A stretch of DNA of 64,000 nucleotides from Streptomyces melanogenes. GTDB lineage: Bacteria > Actinomycetota > Actinomycetes > Streptomycetales > Streptomycetaceae. Position numbers and translations under genes: made by a program. Where the stretch lies: assembly GCF_014649795.1 (NCBI RefSeq), contig NZ_BMTS01000001.1, forward strand, positions 124,001 to 188,000. Reading direction: 5' to 3'. Below the pieces are notes generated by a model that was not told the origin of the DNA, made no database searches, and saw only the letters and a program-made list of their open reading frames with translations. Position 1 is the first letter of the stretch; each line of letters begins with the position of its first letter. Positions 1 to 8,714 of the stretch are shown here, piece after piece.

Positions 1-1532
1 TACGGCCTCACCGCACTCATCGCCCCCGAAGAGTGACCGGGCACCCCCAAAGCGCCCAGCGCGCCCGGCACCCCCAGCACCCCCAGATCCGCCGAGATCC
101 CCGCCCCCGCAGCCCGCAGCGCGGGAAGCACCGCCCGCACCATCTCCTCCGCGCTCCCACGCCCCGCGTGCTGCGCCACGTTCACCGCAGCCACCACCCG
201 CCCGTCCGCCCCGCGCACCGGCACCGCCAGTGAGCGCAGCCCGACCTCCAACTCCTCGGCCACCAGCGCGTAGCCATCGGCCGCGCACCGCTCCACGATC
301 CGGGTCAGCTCGGCCGCGGACGTCACCGTGTTCGGGGTGAGGGCGGGCAGCCCGTCGGGCAGCGGCGGGCGTTCCCCGGGCGCGAGACCGGCGAGCAGCA
401 CCCGCCCCATCGACGTCGCGTACGCCGGGAACCGCGTCCCCACCGTGATGTCGATGCTCATGATCCGTACGGTCGGGACGCGCGCCACATAGCGGATGTC
501 GGCCCCGTCGAGCACCGCCATCGACGCCGACTCGCCGGTCCGGGCCACAAGGCGCGCCAGATGCGGCCGGGCGACCTCGGCGGGACCGAGCGCCGAGAGC
601 CGGGCACAGCCCAGTTCGAGGACGCGGGGGAGCAGCCGGAAGCGGTGCCCATCCGGACCGCCGCGCTCCACGTACCCCAGCTGCACGAGGGTGAGCAGCG
701 AGCGCCGCACGGTGGCCCGGGCCAGGCCGGTCGCCTCGGAGACGGTCGTGAGCGTCAGCCCCTCGCCCCGGTCCGCGCCCAGCGCGCACAGCACCGCGAG
801 CCCACGCGCCAGGGACTGCAGGAAGTCCGGCCCGAGCTCCCGCTTGAGCCCGGCGGACGCGTCGACGAACGCGGCGCCCGCCACCGGATCCGCCGCACAC
901 CGGCCCGCCAGCGCCGCCTCCATCGCACCCCCCGCCTCCCGCAGCCGAGGCAGCGCCGCCTCCCGCAGGGACCGGGGGGTGTGCCTGCTCGTATGGCTCG
1001 CCACGCTCACCGCGCACACCGTCGAGCCCGCCCCGTCCCGTACCGGCACCGCCACCACGATCAGCCCCGGCTCGATCAGCTCCTCGTCGACCGCCCACTC
1101 CAGTGTGCCGTCGGCGAAGAGCGCACCCGGCGCGCAGCGGTCGGCGGGCAGCAGGTCGCCGACGCGGAAGGCGAGCGCCATCGTGCGGCGGCGGGCGGCG
1201 GTCTGGAGGACGACGCGGACGCCGTCGCCGTCGGGCACGCCCACCGAGACGGACTCGTCCAGCTCGTCCGCGAGCCGCCCCACCAGCGGCCCGAGCGCCG
1301 CCGGGATCCCGCTGCCGCGCAGATAGGCGCCGGACAGCACCATCAGGCGCGGCGCGAGCGCCACTTCCCGGCCGTCCGCGCGGACCAGGTCGAGCCGGTC
1401 CAGGGTCGCCACCACCCGGTCGACCGTCGCCCGGGCGAGCCCGGTGGCCCGTACGAGGGCTCCCCGGTCCATTTCGTACGCGGCGAGCGCGCGCAGCACC
1501 GCGAGGCCGCGTTCCAGCGGGCCGACCGACAT
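1..1532 (-). CDS. Tandem (double) IclR-family regulator, PobR-like, 3' end outside window
   Basis: This is a DNA-binding regulator built from two complete IclR units in one chain. The first winged-helix unit is near residues 1-60 (MSVGPLERGLAVLRAL, then LVRATGLARATVDRVV) and is followed by an effector domain. A second helix-turn-helix starts near residue 235 (LARGLAVLCALG, TVSEATGLARATVRRS), with a second effector domain. No stop is met before the left edge, so the C-terminus is missing; the visible tail is Gly/Pro/Leu-rich. ATG at 1532 is chosen because the first IclR unit begins there. It is divergent from pcaF with an operator-like palindrome between them. Streptomyces PobR, a repressor of 4-hydroxybenzoate catabolism, is known to be such a fused IclR, so an aromatic-acid role is inferred. 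Confidence 0.85.
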   Translation of the reverse strand, partial: MSVGPLERGLAVLRALAAYEMDRGALVRATGLARATVDRVVATLDRLDLVRADGREVALAPRLMVLSGAYLRGSGIPAALGPLVGRLADELDESVSVGVPDGDGVRVVLQTAARRRTMALAFRVGDLLPADRCAPGALFADGTLEWAVDEELIEPGLIVVAVPVRDGAGSTVCAVSVASHTSRHTPRSLREAALPRLREAGGAMEAALAGRCAADPVAGAAFVDASAGLKRELGPDFLQSLARGLAVLCALGADRGEGLTLTTVSEATGLARATVRRSLLTLVQLGYVERGGPDGHRFRLLPRVLELGCARLSALGPAEVARPHLARLVARTGESASMAVLDGADIRYVARVPTVRIMSIDITVGTRFPAYATSMGRVLLAGLAPGERPPLPDGLPALTPNTVTSAAELTRIVERCAADGYALVAEELEVGLRSLAVPVRGADGRVVAAVNVAQHAGRGSAEEMVRAVLPALRAAGAGISADLGVLGVPGALGALGVPGHSSGAMSAVRP

Positions 1533-1602
1533 GTCTGGGGACACGGGTCCTCCTGGGGCCGTTGACAGCGCGCCGGGGGCGGGCCGAGACTCGGGACTGA
1601 TT

Positions 1603-1627
1603 GTGAACCAAAGTTCACTGGGCGAAC
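1603..1627. promoter_or_regulatory. Candidate IclR operator between the IclR gene and pcaF
   Basis: A perfect inverted repeat GTGAAC-CAAA-GTTCAC lies at 1603-1618. Its right arm overlaps a second, imperfect repeat, GTTCAC with GCGAAC, running to 1627, so three related half-sites lie side by side. A possible -35 box TTGACA is at 1562-1567 on the plus strand. The position between divergent genes, one encoding a two-headed IclR protein, fits an operator with multiple half-sites. This is sequence-based inference. Confidence 0.5.
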
Positions 1628-1710
1628 AGCCCCGGAATGAAACGAGTGCGTCGGACCGAATGCGTCGCGCACCACGCGGGCACGGCCGACCGAGCAGCGG
1701 GAGAGAACCG

Positions 1711-2895
1711 ATGAGCATCCGGGACGTGTACATCGTCGACGCCGTGCGCACCCCCATCGGCAAGTTCGGGGGCGCGCTCGCCTCGGTGCGGCCCGACGAC
1801 CTGGCCGCGCACGTGGTGAAGTCGCTCGTCGGCCGCTCCCCGCAGCTCGACCCGGCCCGTATCGACGACGTCTACTTCGGCGACGCCAACGGCGCCGGAG
1901 AGGACAACCGCGACGTGGCCCGGATGGCCGTGCTGCTCGCCGGGCTGCCGGTGTCGATCCCCGGCGTCACCGTCAACCGCCTGTGCGGTTCGGGCCTGGA
2001 GGCCGTCATCCAGGCCGCCCGCGCCATCGCGGTCGGCGACGCGCACATCGCGGTCGCGGGCGGCGTCGAATCGATGTCCCGCGCCCCGTGGGTGATGCAG
2101 AAGCCCGAGCGCGCCTTCCCGGCCGGCCACCAGCAGCTCTGGTCGACCACGCTCGGCTGGCGGATGACCAACCCGAGGATGCCCGCCGAGTGGACGGTCG
2201 CGCTCGGCGAGGGCGCCGAACTGATCGCGGACAGGCACGCGTTGACCCGCGAACAGCAGGACGCGTTCGCCCTCGCCAGTCACCGCAAGGCCGCCGAGGC
2301 CTGGGCGAAGGGTCTGTACGACGACGAGGTCGTTCCGTACGAGGGCGTCGACCTCGCCCGTGACGAGTGCATCCGTGAGTCGTCCTCCATGGAGGCGCTC
2401 GCCCGGCTCAAGCCCGCCTTCCGCGAGGGCGGTTCGGTGACGGCGGGCAACTCCTCGCCGCTCAACGACGGCGCCGCCGCGCTGCTGCTCGTCGACGAGG
2501 AGGGGCTGCGCGCCACCGGCCGCGAACCGCTCGCCCGGATCCGTACCTCCGCCGTCACCGGGATCGAGCCGCAGCTCTTCGGCCTCGGTCCGGTCGAGGC
2601 GGTGCGCACCGCGCTCGCCAAGGCGGGCAAGGGCCTCGGCGACCTGAGCGTCTTCGAGCTCAACGAAGCCTTCGCCGCGCAGTCGTTGGGGTGTCTGGCC
2701 GAGTGGCCGGAGCTGGATCCGGCCGTCGTGAACCCGCGCGGCGGCGCCATCGCCATCGGCCACCCGCTCGGCGCCTCGGGCGCCCGGCTCGCCGGGGCGG
2801 TGGCCCACCAACTGGCCGCCAAGGGCTCGGGCGTGGGCCTCGCGGCGCTCTGCATCGGCGTGGGTCAGGGGCTGGCGCTGGTCCTGGAGCGCTAG
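1711..2895 (+). CDS. pcaF: 3-oxoadipyl-CoA/acetyl-CoA thiolase (PcaF type)
   Basis: Degradative thiolase of 394 residues. It cleaves 3-oxoadipyl-CoA to succinyl-CoA and acetyl-CoA, the last step of the beta-ketoadipate pathway, in the cytosol. The nucleophilic Cys92 sits in NRLCGSGLEA, the active His351 in AIGHPLGASG, and the second Cys381 in LCIGVGQG. The blocks GEDNRDVARMA, AGGVESMSRAP and TTLGWRMTNP match PcaF closely, which argues for this over a general acetoacetyl-CoA thiolase. ATG at 1711 follows a weak GGGAGAG site. The divergent tandem IclR protein probably controls it, and an aldehyde dehydrogenase follows on the same strand. Confidence 0.88.
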   Translation: MSIRDVYIVDAVRTPIGKFGGALASVRPDDLAAHVVKSLVGRSPQLDPARIDDVYFGDANGAGEDNRDVARMAVLLAGLPVSIPGVTVNRLCGSGLEAVIQAARAIAVGDAHIAVAGGVESMSRAPWVMQKPERAFPAGHQQLWSTTLGWRMTNPRMPAEWTVALGEGAELIADRHALTREQQDAFALASHRKAAEAWAKGLYDDEVVPYEGVDLARDECIRESSSMEALARLKPAFREGGSVTAGNSSPLNDGAAALLLVDEEGLRATGREPLARIRTSAVTGIEPQLFGLGPVEAVRTALAKAGKGLGDLSVFELNEAFAAQSLGCLAEWPELDPAVVNPRGGAIAIGHPLGASGARLAGAVAHQLAAKGSGVGLAALCIGVGQGLALVLER

Positions 2896-2945
2896 GCGCT
2901 CCGCCGGGAGTGCGGTGATTCGGCTGCGGGTTGTGGGTGGCTGGT

Positions 2946-2997
2946 CGCCCCTTCGGGGCGCCGGTACCGCACCGGACTTCCCCAAGTCCGCTTGGGG
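2946..2997 (+). terminator. Two hairpins after pcaF
   Basis: Two perfect short stems follow the thiolase: CGCCCC/GGGGCG at 2946-2960 with a TTC loop, and CCCCAAG/CTTGGGG at 2980-2997 with a TCCG loop. No T-tract follows, as is common in streptomycetes. They may end pcaF transcription, which would mean the dehydrogenase at 3130 has its own promoter in 3000-3129. Confidence 0.4.
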
Positions 2998-3129
2998 GGA
3001 CCCGTATCACGAGTGACGGGCGGGACATTTGTTCGTGCGGCCCCACTAAGATGCCGCACGGGACTTCCCCGCGATCATGGCTTCCCCCCGGGCACCGCTC
3101 TCGATCACGCGTGAGACTGGAGATCCTTC

Positions 3130-4566
3130 ATGACCCTGCTCGACCCCAAGACCTGGCAGGCGCGGACGCTGTCGGGGGGTGAGTACGAGGTCACCGAACC
3201 CGCCACCGGAGAGGGCCTGGGCGCGCTCACCCTGGCCACCGCCGACGACATAGCGGCGGCCGTCGCGGCGGGCCGCGCGGCCCAGCCCGGCTGGGCCCGC
3301 TCCCCGCACTTCGCCCGCGCGGCCGTACTGCGCCGCGCGGGCGACCTGTTCACGGAGTACGCCGACGAACTGCGCGAATGGCTCGTACGGGAATCCGGCT
3401 CCATCCCCGGCAAGGCCGACTTCGAGCTGCACGTGGCCGCCCAGGAGTGCTACGAGGCCGCCGCGCTCGCCTCCCGCCCACTGGGCGAGGTGCTGCCGAG
3501 CGAGGAGCCGAGGCTCAGCTTCACCCGGCGGGTGCCGGTCGGGGTGACCGGGGTGATCGCCCCCTTCAACGCTCCCCTCATCCTCGCCATCCGCTCGGTC
3601 GCGCCCGCGCTGGCTCTCGGCAACGCCGTGATCCTGAAGCCCGATCCGCGCACCGCCGTCTGCGGCGGCCTCTCGCTGGCGGCGGTCTTCGAGGAGGCCG
3701 GACTGCCCGAAGGACTCCTTCACGTGCTGCCAGGGGGCGCGGAGGCCGGCCAGGCCCTGGTCGCGGACCCGGGCGTCCCGGTGATCTCCTTCACCGGCTC
3801 GACCGCCGCCGGGCGCAGGGTCGGCGAGGCCGCCGGGCGCCTGCTCAAGCGCGTCCATCTGGAGCTCGGCGGGAACTCCGCGCTGGTCGTCCTGGAGGAC
3901 GCCGACATCGAGGGCGCGGTGGCACAGGCCTCCTGGGGCTCGTTCTTCCACCAGGGCCAGATCTGCATGACCACCGGCCGCCACCTCGTACACGCCTCGC
4001 TGTACGAGGAGTACGTGGAGCGGCTCGCCGCGCGGGCCGACGCGCTGGCCGTGGGCGACCCGTACCGCGAGCAGGTGCACCTCGGCCCGGTCATCGACCG
4101 GCCTCAACTGGCCAAGATCCACGGCCTGGTGGAGGCCAGCACCGCGCGCGGAGCCCGGCTCGCGGCGGGTGGCACCCACCGAGACCTGTTCTACCGCCCG
4201 ACCGTCCTCGCGGACGTCGACGACCACACCCCGGCATACGCGGAGGAGGTGTTCGGTCCGGTGGCGCCCGTACGGCCGTTCCGTACCCTCGACGAGGCCG
4301 CGGCCCTGGCCGCCGACGGCCCGTACGGCCTCTCCCTCGGCATCGTCACCCGCGACACCGCACTCGGCCTGGAGCTCGCGGACCGCATCCCGACCGGCAT
4401 CGCCCACATCAACGACCAAACGGTCAACGACGAGGCGGTGGCCCCCTTCGGCGGCGTGGCGGCGTCCGGAACGGGGGCGAGGTTCGGGGGCACGGCGAAT
4501 GTGGAGGCGTTTACGGAGCTGCGCTGGACGACGGTAAGGCGGGAACCGGCGGCACACGGTTTCTAG
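3130..4566 (+). CDS. NAD(P)-dependent aldehyde dehydrogenase, benzaldehyde/vanillin dehydrogenase type
   Basis: An aldehyde dehydrogenase of 478 residues, normal for the family, oxidising an aldehyde to the acid in the cytosol. The general base Glu245 lies in LELGGNSALVV and the catalytic Cys279 in GQICMTTGR; the cofactor-binding block FTGSTAAGRRVGEAA and the EVFGPVAPV block are also present. The GQICM-type Cys motif and overall pattern resemble benzaldehyde and vanillin dehydrogenases, and the neighbour pcaF supports aromatic aldehyde metabolism. The exact substrate cannot be read from sequence. ATG at 3130 is preceded by GGAG at good spacing. Confidence 0.82.
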   Translation: MTLLDPKTWQARTLSGGEYEVTEPATGEGLGALTLATADDIAAAVAAGRAAQPGWARSPHFARAAVLRRAGDLFTEYADELREWLVRESGSIPGKADFELHVAAQECYEAAALASRPLGEVLPSEEPRLSFTRRVPVGVTGVIAPFNAPLILAIRSVAPALALGNAVILKPDPRTAVCGGLSLAAVFEEAGLPEGLLHVLPGGAEAGQALVADPGVPVISFTGSTAAGRRVGEAAGRLLKRVHLELGGNSALVVLEDADIEGAVAQASWGSFFHQGQICMTTGRHLVHASLYEEYVERLAARADALAVGDPYREQVHLGPVIDRPQLAKIHGLVEASTARGARLAAGGTHRDLFYRPTVLADVDDHTPAYAEEVFGPVAPVRPFRTLDEAAALAADGPYGLSLGIVTRDTALGLELADRIPTGIAHINDQTVNDEAVAPFGGVAASGTGARFGGTANVEAFTELRWTTVRREPAAHGF

Positions 4567-4600
4567 GGCAACGTCGCGGTCCGGGGCAGGCCGTACCCCC

Positions 4601-4644
4601 TAGGGGCGCGGGGAACTGCGCGACCAGCCCCAGACGGCCCGCAG
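4601..4644. repeat. Common streptomycete intergenic repeat (ggggcgcggggaactgcg type)
   Basis: The stretch begins TAGGGGCGCGGGGAACTGCG, continues with CGACCAGCCCC, and ends in GGCCCGCAG. This wording recurs in intergenic regions across many Streptomyces genomes; that is recollection, not a search. It lies between the aldehyde dehydrogenase stop and the AEC carrier start and can fold (GGGGC with GCCCC). I saw no second copy in the window. Confidence 0.6.
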
Positions 4645-4692
4645 TCGAACGACCGTCCGTTCCAGCCACAACGCACCGCATACCCTTGCGCG

Positions 4693-5622
4693 GTGCACAA
4701 CGTGATCACCGGCTTCCTGCCCATCTGGGCGCTGACGGCCTGCGGCTGGGCCGCCGGGCGCTACAACGTGCTCGGCGCCCAGGCGCAGGCGCAACACGTG
4801 CTGGGAAGGTTCGCGTTCACCTTCGCGATGCCGTCGCTGCTGTTCCTGACGATGTCGCGCTCGCACCCGGGCGACCTGGCCCGCCCGGGCGTCGCCGTCT
4901 TCGCCGTCAGCCTGGTCACCGTGTTCGCGGCCGGACTCCTCGTCAGCCGCTGGATGTTCCGCCGCAAGCGCGGCGAGCAGGCGATAGGCGCGATGGCCGC
5001 GTCCTACGTGAACTCCGCGAACCTGGGCATCCCGGTCGCCGTACACGTCCTGCACGACACCTCGTTCATCGTCGCCGCCGCGCTCTTCCAGATGCTCTTC
5101 ATCACGCCGCTGATCCTGGTGCTGATCGAGCTGGACGTACGCAGGGCGGGGCGCGAGCGGTGGACGCGGATCCTCCAACTCCCGTTCCGCAACCCGGTGA
5201 TCGGGGCATCCGCCCTGGGACTCGTGGTCGCCGGGCTCGGGCTGCGGCTGCCCGAGGAGGTGGTCTCGCCGCTCCAGATCCTCGGCGGCGGCGCCGTCCC
5301 GGCCGCGCTCTTCGCGCTCGGCATGTCGCTGAACGCGCGCGCCCGGCCCGACGCCGACGGCCGGACCGAGCGGCTGATCCTGGTGGGGCTGAAGGTCGCG
5401 GCGCAGCCCCTGTTCGCCTACGCGCTGGGGCGCTGGCTCTTCGGGCTCGACGGGCACGCGCTGTTCGCGGTGGTGCTGTGCGCCGGACTGCCGACCGCGC
5501 AGAACGCCTTCATCTTCGCGTCCGAGTACTCCCTGGACACGGAGCTGCCCAGGGACACCGTGCTGCTCTCGACGCTCCTGTCGATGGTGTCCCTGTCGCT
5601 CATCGCCTGGCAGCTGGGCTGA
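4693..5622 (+). CDS. AEC (auxin efflux carrier) family transporter
   Basis: An integral membrane protein of 309 residues, typical for AEC-family permeases, which move small organic anions or similar solutes. The sequence alternates hydrophobic spans (FLPIWALTACGWAAGRY, VAVFAVSLVTVFAAGLLVSR, LVVAGLGLRL and others; about 8-10 predicted) with short loops. The AEC-typical NSANLGIPVAVHVL and GLPTAQNAFIFASEY segments are visible. GTG at 4693 is the start. A TACCCT box at 4681-4686 lies about 7 bases before it, so the message may be leaderless. Substrate unknown. Confidence 0.8.
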   Translation: MHNVITGFLPIWALTACGWAAGRYNVLGAQAQAQHVLGRFAFTFAMPSLLFLTMSRSHPGDLARPGVAVFAVSLVTVFAAGLLVSRWMFRRKRGEQAIGAMAASYVNSANLGIPVAVHVLHDTSFIVAAALFQMLFITPLILVLIELDVRRAGRERWTRILQLPFRNPVIGASALGLVVAGLGLRLPEEVVSPLQILGGGAVPAALFALGMSLNARARPDADGRTERLILVGLKVAAQPLFAYALGRWLFGLDGHALFAVVLCAGLPTAQNAFIFASEYSLDTELPRDTVLLSTLLSMVSLSLIAWQLG

Positions 5623-5644
5623 GGCAGCGCAGCCGGAGGGCGCC

Positions 5645-6013
5645 CTACTGCGCCTTGTTGGCTTCCTCCACCGACTTGCGGACCTCGTCCATGTCGAGCG
5701 CGCGCGCCTGCCCGATCACGTCCTCCAGAGCCGCCTCCGGCAGCGCGCCGGGCTGCGAGAAGATCGCCACGTTCTCGCGGACGATCATCAGCGTGGGGAT
5801 CGAGCGGATCTCGAACGCCGCCGCCAGCTCCTGCTGGGCCTCGGTGTCCACCTTGGCGAAGACCAGGTCGTCGTGGCGCTCGGAGGCCGCCTCGTAGACC
5901 GGGCCGAACTGCCGGCAGGGACCGCACCAGGAGGCCCAGAAGTCGATCAGGACGAAGTCGTTGTCCGACACGACCTGGTCGAAGTTCTCCTTGGTCAGCT
6001 CCACAGTCGCCAT
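5645..6013 (-). CDS. trxA: Thioredoxin
   Basis: Small cytosolic disulfide reductant of 122 residues. The redox motif W29-C30-G-P-C33 follows the strand VLIDFWAS, and the cis-Pro segment IRSIPTLMIV is present. ATG at 6013 is preferred over the GTG three bases upstream because GGGAG lies 6 bases from the ATG. It is divergent from a pyridine-nucleotide disulfide reductase at 6151. The spacing suggests separate promoters in 6014-6150 rather than a reductase/thioredoxin operon. The C-terminal helix EVRKSVEEANKAQ is longer than in minimal thioredoxins. Confidence 0.93.
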   Translation of the reverse strand: MATVELTKENFDQVVSDNDFVLIDFWASWCGPCRQFGPVYEAASERHDDLVFAKVDTEAQQELAAAFEIRSIPTLMIVRENVAIFSQPGALPEAALEDVIGQARALDMDEVRKSVEEANKAQ

Positions 6014-6150
6014 CACGCACTCCCTCTTCCTGGCCTCACCGTGAAGCCGCTTCGCACAACGGCGGCCGCCGTCGTGGTATTCCGAGTGTTTTCCGCTGAC
6101 TCACGGCTGCCCCTGTGGCTCCCGGGTACTCCCCGCACCAGACTGTGCCT

Positions 6151-7584
6151 ATGACGGAAGCCTTGGAATACGACGTGGTGGTGCTGGGAGCGGGACCGGT
6201 CGGGGAGAACGTCGCCGACCGGGTGCGGGCGGCGGGCCTGAGCGCCGCCGTGGTGGAGAGCGAGCTGGTCGGCGGCGAGTGCTCGTACTGGGCGTGCATG
6301 CCCAGCAAGGCGCTGCTGCGGCCGGTGATCGCCCGCTCGGACGCGCGCAAGGTGCCCGGCCTGCGCGGGAGCGTGGCGGGCCCGCTGGACGTGCCGGCGG
6401 TGCTCGCCCACCGCGACGAGTACGTCTCGCACTGGAAGGACGACGGCCAGGTGCGCTGGCTGGAGGGCATCGGCGCCCACCTCTACCGGGGCCACGGGCG
6501 CCTCTACGGCACCCGCAAGGTCAGCGTCACCAGCCCCGAGGGCGAGCACCATGTGCTGACCGCCCGGCACGCGGTGGCCGTCTGCACCGGCAGCCGCGCG
6601 GTCGTGCCCGATCTGCCCGGCATCGCTGACGCCCGGCCCTGGACCAGCCGCGAGGCCACCAGCGCGCAGGAGGTGCCGGGGCGGCTCGTGGTCGTCGGCG
6701 GGGGAGTGGTCGGTGTGGAGATGGCGACGGCCTGGCAGGCGTTCGGCGCGCAGGTGACCGTTCTGGTGCGCGGCGACGGGCTGCTGCCGAAGATGGAGCC
6801 GTTCGCGGGCGAGCTGGTCGCCGAGGCCCTGAAGGAGGCGGGCGCCTCCGTCCGTACGAACGTGTCCGTCTCCGAGGTCGTACGGGACGGCGGCACCGGT
6901 CCCGTCACGGTCGTCCTGGACGACGGCGGGCGCATCGAGGCGGACGAGATCCTCTTCGCCACCGGCCGGGCCCCGCGCACCGACGACATCGGCCTGGACA
7001 CCATCGGGATGGATCCCGGCTCCTGGCTGCCGGTCGACGACTCCTGCCGGGTGGCGGGGAGCGACTGGCTGTACGCGGTGGGCGACGTCAACCACCGGGT
7101 GCTGCTGACCCACCAGGGCAAGTACCAGGCGAGGATCGCGGGCGCCGCGATCGCCGCGCGCGCGGCGAAGGTGCCGCTCCTGGAGACCGACCCGTGGGGC
7201 GCCCACGCGGCCACCGCCGACCGCGCCGCCGTCCCCCAGGTCGTCTTCACCGACCCCGAGGCCGCCTCGGCGGGGCTGACGCTCGCCGAGGCGGAGGCGG
7301 CCGGGCACCGCGTCCGGGCCGTCGACTACGACCTGGGCGGCGTGGCGGGCGCGGGCCTGTACGCCGACGGCTACCGGGGCCGCGCCCGGATGGTCGTCGA
7401 CCTGGACCGCGAGGTCCTGCTCGGCGTCACCTTCGTCGGCCCCGGCGTGGGCGAGCTCATCCACTCCGCGACGATCGCGATCGCGGGCGAGGTCCCGATC
7501 GGACGGCTGTGGCACGCGGTACCGGCGTACCCGACGATCAGCGAGGTGTGGCTGCGCCTGCTGGAGGCGTACCGCGACCAGTAG
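6151..7584 (+). CDS. Pyridine nucleotide-disulfide oxidoreductase family flavoprotein
   Basis: An FAD/NAD(P)-dependent reductase of 477 residues with the lipoamide dehydrogenase/mercuric reductase fold. The FAD site is VVVLGAGPVGENVADRV. The redox-active pair is C44-SYWA-C49 before MPSK, and the NAD(P) site is VVGGGVVGVEMATAWQAFG. The dimerisation domain ends in VPAYPTISEVWLRLLEA, where classic members have a His-x-His-Pro-Thr motif. Here the catalytic His is replaced by Tyr, so lipoamide dehydrogenase activity is unlikely. ATG at 6151 is chosen because the FAD motif starts seven residues later. Substrate unknown; it could be a quinone-type reductase. Confidence 0.82.
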   Translation: MTEALEYDVVVLGAGPVGENVADRVRAAGLSAAVVESELVGGECSYWACMPSKALLRPVIARSDARKVPGLRGSVAGPLDVPAVLAHRDEYVSHWKDDGQVRWLEGIGAHLYRGHGRLYGTRKVSVTSPEGEHHVLTARHAVAVCTGSRAVVPDLPGIADARPWTSREATSAQEVPGRLVVVGGGVVGVEMATAWQAFGAQVTVLVRGDGLLPKMEPFAGELVAEALKEAGASVRTNVSVSEVVRDGGTGPVTVVLDDGGRIEADEILFATGRAPRTDDIGLDTIGMDPGSWLPVDDSCRVAGSDWLYAVGDVNHRVLLTHQGKYQARIAGAAIAARAAKVPLLETDPWGAHAATADRAAVPQVVFTDPEAASAGLTLAEAEAAGHRVRAVDYDLGGVAGAGLYADGYRGRARMVVDLDREVLLGVTFVGPGVGELIHSATIAIAGEVPIGRLWHAVPAYPTISEVWLRLLEAYRDQ

Positions 7585-7603
7585 GAGCGGGCCCGCGCGG
7601 AGG

Positions 7604-8470
7604 TCAGCGCTCCTCGAAGACGAGGTTCTCCGGTGGCTCGGTCATCCGGACCGTCTGATCGGCGACCTCCACGACCGTCGACAGGGTGGTGAACTGCCCC
7701 TTGGAGACGATCAGGACGCGATCGGGCCGCTGGTCGAGGAAGGCCTTGAACCCGGCGAGCGAGGGGTCGTCGGCGCCGAGGACGAGATAGTCCGCGAGCC
7801 GCCGGAACAGCTTCGGCAGCACGACCGCGCTCTCGGTCAGCGAGGCCAGACCGTCGATCTTCGCGCCGCTGGCGGTCAGGTCCACCGGCCACAGCCCGTT
7901 GGCGGCCGTGCGCGCCTCCTGCACCGCGGCCGTCATGACCGCGCGCAGATCGACGAACAGCTTGGTGTAGTACGTCGGATAGGCGAGCCCGTCCGCCAAC
8001 TGGGCGAAGTTGGCGGTCTGCTGGAGCAGCGCCGCGTCGACGAAGTGCTGCTGCCCGCTGGGGCCGGGCGCCGGGCCGCGTCCGGCCATGGCCACACAGC
8101 GCCCGTGCAGGTCCGCGCCCCGGGTGAGAATGAACCCCGGGGCCTGCGCGGGCTCGGAGGCGGTGACCGTGCCGTGGGCGTCGCGCTCGACGCCGGTGAA
8201 GCCGAGCCAGGTGGTGAGCGCGTCGGCCGCCTCGTCCGCGAACGGCGGCGGCTGGTGCATCTCGCGGCCGTGCGCCGGGATGTAGTGCGTCTCCAGGGTG
8301 TCGATGCCGTCCAGCCGCAGCTGGGCGCCGCCGGTCCGGTTGCGCTGGACGCGGTGCGGTCCGGGCACGAGGTCCCACTGGGTGAGGTCGGCCGGGTAGA
8401 AGCGGACGGAGTCGCCGTCCGGGCGGGCACCGGTGACCCGGTACGTTCCTTCGATCACGAGCATTCCCAC
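7604..8470 (-). CDS. SNase-like (thermonuclease-fold) nuclease-related protein
   Basis: A 288-residue protein with staphylococcal-nuclease features near its N-terminus. DGDSVRFYP matches the DGDT calcium-site motif and LRLDGIDTLETHY matches the LxxIDxPE motif. The following region is longer than in a minimal SNase and contains QQHFVDAALLQQTANFAQLADGLAYP. No signal peptide or membrane segment is visible, so it is probably cytosolic. GTG at 8470 is preferred because GAGGAGG lies 5 bases upstream; ATG at 8464 is also possible. It converges on the reductase gene, with 19 bases between stops. Whether it still cuts nucleic acid is unknown. Confidence 0.7.
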   Translation of the reverse strand: MGMLVIEGTYRVTGARPDGDSVRFYPADLTQWDLVPGPHRVQRNRTGGAQLRLDGIDTLETHYIPAHGREMHQPPPFADEAADALTTWLGFTGVERDAHGTVTASEPAQAPGFILTRGADLHGRCVAMAGRGPAPGPSGQQHFVDAALLQQTANFAQLADGLAYPTYYTKLFVDLRAVMTAAVQEARTAANGLWPVDLTASGAKIDGLASLTESAVVLPKLFRRLADYLVLGADDPSLAGFKAFLDQRPDRVLIVSKGQFTTLSTVVEVADQTVRMTEPPENLVFEER

Positions 8471-8714
8471 GACGGCCTCCTCAGCGTGCACACCGGGCAC
8501 CTCCAGCATCCGCCGCACAGCCGTCGAGGGCGCCCGCCCGGCGCGATACTTACGGTCCCGCGGGCCCCGGCGCGCACAGCGTCGTACGCCGTTGCGCGTA
8601 CGCCCCGTCCGCTCCGGCCACCACCTTGCCGAACGCGTGCGATTCGGCCAGGCCGGGAGCGCGGCGCCGGGCCCCGGTTCGCCCGTACGGCCGCCCATCA
8701 GTAATACTCACCCC

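Noticed and set aside
3378..5897. 839-codon open frame on the plus strand
   Set aside because: It is an Arg/Pro/Gly-rich shadow frame crossing the aldehyde dehydrogenase and AEC genes, a usual effect of very high GC.
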